A DNA stretch of 64,000 bases from PALSA-1353 sp050014015 (GTDB lineage: Bacteria > Planctomycetota > Phycisphaerae > Tepidisphaerales > Tepidisphaeraceae). The stretch lies in contig JBEKEC010000003.1 in the NCBI GenBank assembly GCA_050014015.1, positions 62,001-126,000 on the forward strand, given 5' to 3'. Both the position numbers and the translations under genes were made by a program. Below the pieces are notes generated by a model. It searched no databases. It had not been told where the DNA came from and saw only the letters and a list, made by a program, of their open reading frames with translations. Shown piece after piece: positions 56,910 to 64,000 of this stretch (its first letter is position 1; the number at the start of each line of letters is the position of its first letter).

Positions 56910-59900
56910 ATGAAAGCGCGAAACACGAAAAGAGTTATATTGTTGACCGGCGCGGTCACGGCGGCTCTGGGCAGCCTCACCGCATTTGGGCAAAATTTCA
57001 CGAACAACGCGGGGCCGGTGCAGCAGGGAACCACCACGGGGGCCGCCTGGAGCAGTCCGGGGAACCCGCCGAATAATCCGGCCGTCACGATTTCTTTCGC
57101 CGGCCAAACGGCCCTGAAGGCCTTTGACGAATCGGGCGGGATAACCGACCTGGCGCCTGGAACGTCCATTGTTTTGCACGATGGCACCGGCGGCGCCGCG
57201 GTGACGTATACCGCTCCCAGCGGCAGCGGCACGGTCGTCCAACTCGCCAGCAAGAATTTCACCACGCCGGACGTGGACATAAACAGCGGAACCATCCAGA
57301 TAGACTCCGCGATCGCCCTGGAATGGCACGCCGAGGGATCAGTGGACGGGTTTTACGATCTGATCAACGATGAGATCGGCTACGCCGGCGGAAGCCCCAC
57401 GAATGTCGGAACGCCGATTTCCAATGAGGCGCTGCGCGTTCCGTCAACCGCGAACGCGACGTATATCAATGAAAACACCTTCACTGCGAACGGCTCGCTC
57501 AACGGATTTTCGCTAAGCGGCTTGGGGAACCTCGCCGCCACGTATAGCAGTGCGGTCTATAACCAGGCGACGGGGGTAAATGTCGAAGGAGGACAGAACC
57601 GCGTGCAATTTTCGGTGGGTGAATATCCGACGGAAGCGTTTGCGGTTTCCGGGACGGCCAGCCCGTTCGCAACTCCCGGCTCCACCGGCTACGGACAGGG
57701 AAACCCCAGTCTGACCGCGGGCGCAACGCTGCTGACGGCGCTCGGGCAGGCGGGCGCCCGTCAGCAATTTCAATCGGCGACGATCGCCAATGAAGCCACT
57801 ACCACGTTGGATCCGCAAACCGATGCCGCGTATGCCGCTGGGCCGTGGAACACCGCCGGCGCCAACAACGTCACCAGCACGGCGTTCGCCGTGACGGCGG
57901 TGACGTATTCGGCCAATCCCGGCACGGGGTTGGAACGGCTCAACGAAAGCGATAGTCAGTGGCTGCAAACCACCGGTCGGCTTCAGAACGGCGCGTTGTT
58001 CAACGTGGTCGCCCGCACCGTGGATACGGGTCAGCGGGTTGTCTTCGCGCTGAACACCGGGATTGACCCCTCGTGGGCGGTCGGCAGCAACGACGACGGA
58101 AACAGCACCTCCACGGCCAGCGCCAATGCCCAGCACTCGATCGGCGCATCCTTGCGATTCGACGGCAAAACCAGCGGGAGCGAAGCGGAGACCACCATCT
58201 CCCAGAGCCGCATGGGTGTCGGGGCGCTGTCCGTTCCCGAGGCCCGGGCCGCGGGGGCAACCGCGCCGGTTCGGGCGTTGGATATCGGTTTCAACTACAC
58301 CAGCTCAACCGATCCGACGCTTGCTTCTCCGGGGAGCGATGACGGCGACACCAACGCCGAATTTGTCCGCGCCGACGCCAACACGATCGAGAGCAGCAAT
58401 GCCACCACCCGCTATCAGGCGACGCTGATCTCGCACTACAACACGGTGAAAACGCCGAACGCGACAGCCCTGAATCAGGAACTGGCGATCCTCTACGGCG
58501 CGGGCAGCAATCAGTCCAACACGACCGCCGCGCAACAACAGAATGCCTGGGCGCAGGTGCAAAGCTTCGACCCTTCGGTTGCGGAGACGGACGGGACTTC
58601 AACACTGGCGGTTTCCGGAATCAAGGGTGATACCACGGGGGACGTGGCCGCATTCCTCAGCAACATTGTGAACAGCGTCGGCACCGCCGCCGCCGGCGTT
58701 ACCACGACGAGTGCCGCCAACCCTGCGGACGAGCTCTTTGCCAACGGATACCTGATCCCCGGGTTGCTGGACTACACCCGCCAGACCGATGGCGGTGCGA
58801 TCACGCCGGTGACGCTAACATCGGGCCAATTGTCCGAGCAGAGCCAGGTCAACTCCAATTTCGGCAACTTGCTCACAACCGACAACACCAGCGCATCCAA
58901 CAATCAGACGATAGGATCCGGCGCCTACTACGGCGCCGCCAACAGTGGCACGCCCACGATTAACGGCAACATTCCCATCACGGCCAAAGACGTGACGGTG
59001 AATGGCTCCGGTGTCATCACGGGCTGGAGTAGCGCATCCAACAAGGACCTGACGGCCGCTGGTGGAAACTATCTCTTCGGGAACTTCAACCAGAACGGCG
59101 TGCGTGACCTCTCCTCCGTCTTGCAAGCCGCCAACGCCGCACTGTCGCTCTCTTATTATGAAAGCCAAAACGCCCCCGGCGGCGCGATCTCGAATAGCAC
59201 CTACGACTCAATCCCCAATAGCACGGTAATCGCGTCGGTTGACAATTCTCTTTCCGGTGGAAATTCGCCGGGCTGGGTGTTGACCGGCACCAACACCAAG
59301 GGAGATTTGATTGTTCTGGGGGACTACAACGGCGACGGGCAATTCAATGGCCAGGATCTGTATCTCCTGGCGATCGGAGCGTCGCTTGCCGACAGCAACA
59401 CCGCCCCCGGGTTGACGGCCACCGCCACCACCTTCGCGGACGTTGTGCGCAATCCCAACGACGTGCTTCGGAAGAACTATGCGCTGACTACCATCGGCAA
59501 TTATCTGAACAACTATTCGAGCAACGCGACATCGCCATATCAAAAGGCCGCCGCTTACCTGGAGTCGTCCGCAGCCGCGGTCCTGACCGGCTATAATCCC
59601 GCGACGCCCACTGAAAATGTCTCAACGGGCACGAATCCCGTCACTGGACAGCCGAATTACATTCCGGCCGGTGCAACCGATCTCCATACAACCGATCCCA
59701 TCACCGGACTGGAGCAGTACACCTATGACCCCACCGGCGCCAACGCGTTTAATCCCGCCGACGTGCTTCGTGCGGGTACAGTCGATTTCAATGATGCCGT
59801 CCTCGTGGACCAATTCAATGGGCAGAGCTATCAGAATCTGAACCAATCCCTGGCGGCCACGGCGCAGACTCCCGTAACCGGGGCGACTGAACCGATCAGC

Positions 59901-60836
59901 CTCGTCGCGGTGCAGCAAGTAGACGGTGAATCCGCCATCGGCTCGGCCGACCTGGCTGCTGAGAACGCCGCACTCACCGGCGTGGGAAACACCAACTGGT
60001 ATGCCTACAACTTGCAGAAGACCGGCCCCGGCACGATCACCTGGGCCCGGACCGGCGGCACCGTCACGGTCTACGCCGGCGCCAGCTTCGAAGTTTCCAG
60101 CGGCGTCGTTCAGATCGGCGGGACAATCGATCCGTTCACCGACAACACCTCGGGCGGAATCACGACCGGCAATCACGTTGCGGTCGCAGTCGACGGTGGA
60201 GGAAAGCTGCAAATCACGCAGAGTTTCAGCACCCTCAACGTCGCCGGCTTGACCATCAATACCGCCAGCAACAGCACCGTCGATATTGGAACCAACACCC
60301 TGATCATCAATAGCTCCAGCGATCCCATCACCGCCATCCGAGCTTATATAAATGCCGGCTACAACGGCGGCGCGTGGAACGGCCCGGGCATTGATACCTC
60401 GGCGCCGTTGGCGGTTAACGGATTGAAATATGGCTTAGGATTTGCCGATGGCAAGGATGGCGTCGTCTCCGCCCTGTCGTCGGGCCAGATCGAAGTAAAG
60501 TACACTTTGCTCGGCGATGCCAATCTTGACGGCCTTGTTAACGCCGCCGACTTCACGATCCTTGCGGCCAATTTCAACCAGCCCGTCACCGGCTGGGACC
60601 AGGGCGATTTCAACTATGACGGTCTGGTCAACGCCGCCGACTTCACCGACTTGGCGGCGAATTTCAACCAGAGTGTCAACAACGCGGCATCGGCCGGCGA
60701 CGTCGCGGCCTTGGACGCCTTCGCCGCGGCCAACGGATTGTCGTTACCGACTTCCAGCGTGCCGGAGCCGGCATCGTTGGGTCTGTTGGCATTCGGCGCG
60801 GGAGGGATATTGGCGCGCCGGCGCCGGCGCACTTAG
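56910..60836 (+). CDS. Large secreted PEP-CTERM protein with dockerin-like repeats (1308 aa)
   Basis: N-terminal signal (KARNTKRVILLTGAVTAALG...AFGQ) followed by a long Thr/Ser/Asn/Gly-rich extracellular body with repeated beta-type segments. Near residues 790-830 and again near 1200-1260 are Ca-binding dockerin-like loops: GDYNGDGQFNGQDL, GDANLDGLVNAADF and GDFNYDGLVNAADF. The C-terminus is a classic exosortase signal: VPEPASLGLLAFGAGGI then RRRRR. An exosortase should process it; none is in the window. Good RBS GGGAAGGGA before ATG 56910. Probably a surface or matrix protein. Confidence 0.85.
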   Translation: MKARNTKRVILLTGAVTAALGSLTAFGQNFTNNAGPVQQGTTTGAAWSSPGNPPNNPAVTISFAGQTALKAFDESGGITDLAPGTSIVLHDGTGGAAVTYTAPSGSGTVVQLASKNFTTPDVDINSGTIQIDSAIALEWHAEGSVDGFYDLINDEIGYAGGSPTNVGTPISNEALRVPSTANATYINENTFTANGSLNGFSLSGLGNLAATYSSAVYNQATGVNVEGGQNRVQFSVGEYPTEAFAVSGTASPFATPGSTGYGQGNPSLTAGATLLTALGQAGARQQFQSATIANEATTTLDPQTDAAYAAGPWNTAGANNVTSTAFAVTAVTYSANPGTGLERLNESDSQWLQTTGRLQNGALFNVVARTVDTGQRVVFALNTGIDPSWAVGSNDDGNSTSTASANAQHSIGASLRFDGKTSGSEAETTISQSRMGVGALSVPEARAAGATAPVRALDIGFNYTSSTDPTLASPGSDDGDTNAEFVRADANTIESSNATTRYQATLISHYNTVKTPNATALNQELAILYGAGSNQSNTTAAQQQNAWAQVQSFDPSVAETDGTSTLAVSGIKGDTTGDVAAFLSNIVNSVGTAAAGVTTTSAANPADELFANGYLIPGLLDYTRQTDGGAITPVTLTSGQLSEQSQVNSNFGNLLTTDNTSASNNQTIGSGAYYGAANSGTPTINGNIPITAKDVTVNGSGVITGWSSASNKDLTAAGGNYLFGNFNQNGVRDLSSVLQAANAALSLSYYESQNAPGGAISNSTYDSIPNSTVIASVDNSLSGGNSPGWVLTGTNTKGDLIVLGDYNGDGQFNGQDLYLLAIGASLADSNTAPGLTATATTFADVVRNPNDVLRKNYALTTIGNYLNNYSSNATSPYQKAAAYLESSAAAVLTGYNPATPTENVSTGTNPVTGQPNYIPAGATDLHTTDPITGLEQYTYDPTGANAFNPADVLRAGTVDFNDAVLVDQFNGQSYQNLNQSLAATAQTPVTGATEPISLVAVQQVDGESAIGSADLAAENAALTGVGNTNWYAYNLQKTGPGTITWARTGGTVTVYAGASFEVSSGVVQIGGTIDPFTDNTSGGITTGNHVAVAVDGGGKLQITQSFSTLNVAGLTINTASNSTVDIGTNTLIINSSSDPITAIRAYINAGYNGGAWNGPGIDTSAPLAVNGLKYGLGFADGKDGVVSALSSGQIEVKYTLLGDANLDGLVNAADFTILAANFNQPVTGWDQGDFNYDGLVNAADFTDLAANFNQSVNNAASAGDVAALDAFAAANGLSLPTSSVPEPASLGLLAFGAGGILARRRRRT

Positions 60837-61061
60837 CAGCCAATGTATTTGGCCGACTTCTGAAGCAAACGCGGCTTTGCGTTGAGCCTCCTCCGCATCG
60901 CCCGTCTGGCCGTACCGGCGGACATAGAGACGCCAAGGTGGGGAGTGCGCCACGAATTCGCTCCTGACTTTGTGTGATTTCACCTTGGCGTCTTGGCGTC
61001 ATGGCGGTTCAATTTGTGTGGCCGCTGTTTCTTTTTGCGGAGTTGGAATAACATATCGCCC
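60837..61061. other. Intergenic region with inverted repeat
   Basis: GACGCCAAGGTG (60929-60940) and CACCTTGGCGTC (60981-60992) form a 12-base inverted repeat, followed by TTGGCGTCATGGCGG-type repeats; possibly a terminator after the PEP-CTERM gene. No gene seen. Confidence 0.5.
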
Positions 61062-61970
61062 ATGGAGAACGTGGAAGAGTTGCACAGGCGGTTTGGAGTG
61101 AGCGGGGTCGTAAAGGTGGATCAGGGCCGCGGGGGGTTACCGCGGATCATGGTGAACGGGGCGAAGGGGGTGGCGGAAATATATCTGTTCGGGGCGCACG
61201 TCACGCATTTTCAACCGCGCGGGGCGGCGCCGGTGTTGTTCCTGAGCAAGAACAGCCTGTTCGACGGAAGGACGCCGATTCGCGGCGGGATTCCATTGGT
61301 GTTTCCCTGGTTCGGTCCGCGGGCGGACATGCCGCAGTTGCCGCCGCATGGCGTAGCCCGGACCAAGCGCTGGGAAATCGAATCGTGCGATTTGCGGGGC
61401 GATGGATCGGTCCGGGTGGTTCTGGGGGCATCCAGCGACGAGCAGACCAAGCAGCTTTGGCCACACGCGTTCGAGCTTCGGTTCATCATGGTGGCGTCGG
61501 ATTATCTGGATATGACGCTGGAAGTGCGGAACGTTTCGAAAGAGGCCGTGGAGTTTGAAGAGGCGCTGCACACGTATCTGGCGGTCGCGGACGTTGAAAA
61601 GATTTCCATCGAGGGATTGACGGGGTCGGAATTCCTGGACCGTGCCGACGGGGAGCGGCAGAAAAAACAGCCGGACGAGCCGATCCGAATCACCGGCGAG
61701 ACGGATCGGCTGTATTACAGCTCGGCCGGGCGCGTGACGGTGCGCGATCCGGGATTACGGCGGTCGATCGTCGTCGAAAAGGCCCGGTCGGATGCGACGG
61801 TGGTGTGGAATCCGTGGTTGAAAAAGGCAACCGCGATGACGGACCTGGGCGCGGATCAATGGCAATCGATGGTCTGCGTGGAAACGGCCAACGCGCGCCA
61901 GTGCAAGGTGAAGCTTGCCGGCGGGTTAATCCATCGGATGACCACGCGGATTTCCGTTGAGGGGCTGTGA
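61062..61970 (+). CDS. D-hexose-6-phosphate epimerase / aldose mutarotase-like protein (302 aa)
   Basis: Galactose-mutarotase-fold protein of the YeaD type: GAHVTHFQPRGAAPVLFLSK, GGIPLVFPWFGPRADMP and PHGVARTKRWEI, then EEALHTYLAVADV with the catalytic His. Interconverts anomers of hexose 6-phosphates. The ATG at 61062 is used; the frame opens at 60993. The SDR gene starts immediately after its stop (61971), so the two are tightly coupled. Confidence 0.9.
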   Translation: MENVEELHRRFGVSGVVKVDQGRGGLPRIMVNGAKGVAEIYLFGAHVTHFQPRGAAPVLFLSKNSLFDGRTPIRGGIPLVFPWFGPRADMPQLPPHGVARTKRWEIESCDLRGDGSVRVVLGASSDEQTKQLWPHAFELRFIMVASDYLDMTLEVRNVSKEAVEFEEALHTYLAVADVEKISIEGLTGSEFLDRADGERQKKQPDEPIRITGETDRLYYSSAGRVTVRDPGLRRSIVVEKARSDATVVWNPWLKKATAMTDLGADQWQSMVCVETANARQCKVKLAGGLIHRMTTRISVEGL

Positions 61971-62672
61971 ATGAGCGATCGCGTGGGACTGGTGACGGGC
62001 GCGGGGCGGGGGATCGGTCGGGCGGTGGCCGTGGAATTGGCGAGGCGGGGGTATCGGCTGGCATTGGTGTCGCGGACACAGAGGGAACTGGAAGAAACAC
62101 ACACGCTGTGCGGTCAGGCGGCAAATATTTTCAGTTTTGTTTGCGATGTCGCGGATGCGCAGCGGGTCGATGCGCTGGTGGCGGATGTTTTGGCCAAATT
62201 CGGGCGGGTGGACGTGCTGGCGCATTGCGCGGGGATGGCGGTGATGACGTCCATCGAACAGCTTTCCATCGACCAATGGCGGGGGATGTTGGATACAAAT
62301 CTTTCGTCGATCTATTTTTTGTGCCGGCGGCTTTGGCCGGTCTTTCGAAGACAGGGTGGCGGGGTGGTGGTGAACGTGTCGTCGTACTCGGCGCGCGATC
62401 CGTTTGCGGGGCTGGGTGCGTATGGGGCGGCGAAAGCGGGCGTGAATGTGTTGGGGCTGGCGCTGGCGCGGGAAGGGGCCGAGATCGGCGTGCGCGTGCA
62501 CACGGTTGCGCCGGCGGCGACGGAGACGGCGATGTTGCGGTCGATCATTTCAGAACAGTCGGTGCCGAGGGAGCAAGCCATGCCGCCGGAAGCGGTGGCG
62601 AAGGTCATCGTGCAGTGCGCTTGCGGCGATTTGGCGTGCACCAGCGGGGAAGTGATTTACGTGCATAAGTAG
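61971..62672 (+). CDS. Short-chain dehydrogenase/reductase (233 aa)
   Basis: Classical SDR: cofactor motif TGAGRGIG (9-16), AHCAGMAVMTS, NVSSYSARDPF with catalytic serine, and YGAAK (Tyr-x3-Lys). NAD(P)-dependent oxidoreductase. Starts directly after the mutarotase stop (0-base gap). Substrate not readable; a sugar or sugar-lactone step would suit the locus. Confidence 0.92.
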   Translation: MSDRVGLVTGAGRGIGRAVAVELARRGYRLALVSRTQRELEETHTLCGQAANIFSFVCDVADAQRVDALVADVLAKFGRVDVLAHCAGMAVMTSIEQLSIDQWRGMLDTNLSSIYFLCRRLWPVFRRQGGGVVVNVSSYSARDPFAGLGAYGAAKAGVNVLGLALAREGAEIGVRVHTVAPAATETAMLRSIISEQSVPREQAMPPEAVAKVIVQCACGDLACTSGEVIYVHK

Positions 62673-62680
62673 CGAGCGGG

Positions 62681-63001
62681 TCAGGGGAGATGGAACACCT
62701 CTTCCAGCACTTCCAGCGATGTGTCGGCGGCGCCGGTGCCAAGTGTCGTGAAGAAATCCTTCATGGCGGCTTGCCAACGGGTGTTGACGTCTTCGGTCTG
62801 CATGCCGTCGACGGCTCTTTTGAAATCGGGGGTCTCAACATAGCCGACCAACAGGCCGTCGGATTTCAGGAACAGGGAATAGTTTGTCCACCCGTGGCGG
62901 GTGAGTGCGGCGAGCATTTCGGGCCAGACGTTGCGATGGGCCTTCTTATATGCGGCCAGCCGGTCGGATTTCACTCGAAGAAGAAAACAGACGCGTTGCA
63001 T
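62681..63001 (-). CDS. rhaM: L-rhamnose mutarotase (106 aa)
   Basis: RhaM/DUF718 family: QRVCFLLRVKSDRLAAYKKAH, VWPEMLAALTRHGWTNYSLF, the usual ferredoxin-like dimer with His and Trp around the anomeric site. Length (about 105) is exact for the family. Interconverts anomers of L-rhamnose. Follows the isomerase gene by 25 bases on the same strand. Confidence 0.92.
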   Translation of the reverse strand: MQRVCFLLRVKSDRLAAYKKAHRNVWPEMLAALTRHGWTNYSLFLKSDGLLVGYVETPDFKRAVDGMQTEDVNTRWQAAMKDFFTTLGTGAADTSLEVLEEVFHLP

Positions 63002-63026
63002 GGGACCTCCTTCAATGAATGAGCGA

Positions 63027-64000
63027 TTAACAGACTTTTACCACTTCCATGCCAAGCAGTTGACCGAGCTTGGTGATTTTCGACGCGATATGGCCCACAC
63101 CAACGGCGCAGTGGTGGGCGGGGCCGTGCTGGTTCCATTCGTTGACGAATCTGCGGGCGCCGATGGGGAAGCGGTATCGGCTGTTGGTGTTGCCGATTTC
63201 GAGAATCGGACCGGGTACGGATTCGGCCTCGGCCACCAGGAGTTTCAGGGCGCCATCGACGGTTTGGACGACGCTGAGCAACGTGACCGGGCCGTGACGG
63301 ACGGACATTTCCACGCTGAGCCCGCGTCCGACTTTGCCGTGGAAGACCTTCAGGGGACGCACCTTGGTTTTGCCCTGTGCGATCGCGATATGGCCTGGGC
63401 CGTCGTGGCCCATGAGAACCACGTCGTCGTTGAAATCCATGGCGTAGTATTCGGTGAAGCTGCCGCCGACGCCGAAGGCGTCCATGATCTTCATGGCCTG
63501 GGCGTTCTTGATTTCCAGTTCGCCGGCGACGGGAATGCCACGCGCGGTGAGAAGGGAGTTGCCAAGGATGATGGAGCTGATGGCGTCCTCGTTGTCGGGG
63601 TTGCCGACGCCCATGTAGTAATAGGCCATCGAGCCGAGCTGATGGGATCGGACCAGCTCGTCCAGGGCGAGGCTGGTCCGTGCGGCGCGGCGAAGTTCGT
63701 CTTTGGGACAATCTCTTTGAACGTCGAAGACGCGGTGGAATTGCCGGACGCGCTTTTCGATTTGGATGGCGGAGATCTTTTTTCGGAGCGCGGCGAGTTC
63801 GTCCACCTCGATGATTTCAACGTGGCCGCCGAAGTGGGCGCATTGCTGGGTGAGATCGCTGTAGATGTCGAGCATTCCGGAGTAATAGTGGCCCATGACG
63901 CCAAGGCGGTTGTGCTCCATGACGTGGGCGACGCGGGCGGCGTCGAGCCATTCGTCAATCTCCGTCCAGGCGGTCGGATCGTTCTCGATCAGGCCGGTGA
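63027..64000 (-). CDS. L-arabinose/L-fucose isomerase-family protein, 3' part (starts outside window)
   Basis: The frame runs off the right edge without a start (from the edge, TGLIENDPTAWTEIDEWLDA). Family motifs GHYYSGMLDIYSDL, EYYAMDFNDDVVLMGHDGPG, and VGRGLSVEMSVRHGPVTLLSV match the C-terminal part of the L-arabinose isomerase family, including members acting on L-fucose or L-rhamnose. Catalyses aldose-ketose conversion with a divalent metal. With rhaM just downstream it probably belongs to a 6-deoxyhexose catabolic operon. The exact sugar is not settled by the visible part. Confidence 0.85.
   Translation of the reverse strand, partial: TGLIENDPTAWTEIDEWLDAARVAHVMEHNRLGVMGHYYSGMLDIYSDLTQQCAHFGGHVEIIEVDELAALRKKISAIQIEKRVRQFHRVFDVQRDCPKDELRRAARTSLALDELVRSHQLGSMAYYYMGVGNPDNEDAISSIILGNSLLTARGIPVAGELEIKNAQAMKIMDAFGVGGSFTEYYAMDFNDDVVLMGHDGPGHIAIAQGKTKVRPLKVFHGKVGRGLSVEMSVRHGPVTLLSVVQTVDGALKLLVAEAESVPGPILEIGNTNSRYRFPIGARRFVNEWNQHGPAHHCAVGVGHIASKITKLGQLLGMEVVKVC

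Overview
The window is GC-rich bacterial chromosome with no tRNA, rRNA or CRISPR array that I could recognise. Several features point to a planctomycete, probably of the Phycisphaerae type (inference): the C-terminal zinc-ribbon signature CDKCGYDLR...RCPECG in a small membrane protein; a prepilin-like protein ending in a YVDGHVE motif; a large secreted protein with dockerin-like repeats and a PEP-CTERM tail; an LL-diaminopimelate aminotransferase; TPR-glycosyltransferase and Gfo/Idh/MocA proteins; and many dispersed palindromic repeats between genes.

Layout. 1-2169 is the 3' end of topA. 2498-5388 (minus) holds a small zinc-ribbon membrane protein and a two-gene nucleotide-sugar module (galactokinase/L-arabinokinase-like GHMP kinase plus a GalU-like nucleotidyltransferase). 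5834-7556 has a histidine phosphatase and an anchored ankyrin protein. 7769-16298 (minus) is rpoB - small unknown gene - rpoC, read from a near-consensus promoter at 16577-16605 through a leader of about 270 bases; rplJ/rplL do not lie directly upstream. 16685-19299 (plus) holds a TPR-glycosyltransferase and a secreted protein. 19291-26924 (minus) is a sulfur and cysteine region: an E1-like activating enzyme, a CysM-like synthase, a JAMM peptidase, a small protein, CysK, CysC, a PHP phosphatase, CysH, Ndk and a TIM-barrel protein. 26974-33910 (plus) carries a YlbF-family protein, a PH-domain membrane protein, a membrane ankyrin protein, HemW, PilM, PilT and a membrane protein. 34133-42849 is mixed accessory sequence: unknown genes, a Gfo/Idh oxidoreductase, a MoaD/ThiS-like protein coupled to a BNR-repeat protein, secreted proteins, a lipoprotein and a hybrid histidine kinase. 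43077-47712 (plus) holds a VWA protein, an FMN reductase, a metallophosphoesterase, dapL and a small winged-helix regulator. 48272-52457 (minus) holds an unusual fusion of a fucokinase-like GHMP kinase with a UDP-sugar pyrophosphorylase-like domain, preceded by a second GalU-like gene. 52614-60836 (plus) encodes a carboxypeptidase-like exported protein, a flavin-dependent oxidoreductase, the prepilin-like protein and the PEP-CTERM protein. 61062-64000 is a sugar locus: aldose mutarotase-like protein, SDR, L-rhamnose mutarotase and an arabinose/fucose isomerase-family protein that runs off the right edge.

Two points stand out. First, kinase plus nucleotidyltransferase modules occur twice, and the second has the kinase and a pyrophosphorylase-like domain fused in the reverse order to the known Fkp enzyme. 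Second, the E1-CysM-JAMM operon resembles the protein-thiocarboxylate route to cysteine but lacks its carrier. About 10 kb away a MoaD/ThiS-like protein has its Gly-Gly followed by Cys and a 31-residue tail, largely encoded by a palindromic repeat, which a JAMM peptidase would be expected to remove. Besides these, the window contains at least five classes of intergenic repeat, several of which touch start codons, stop codons or reading frames.
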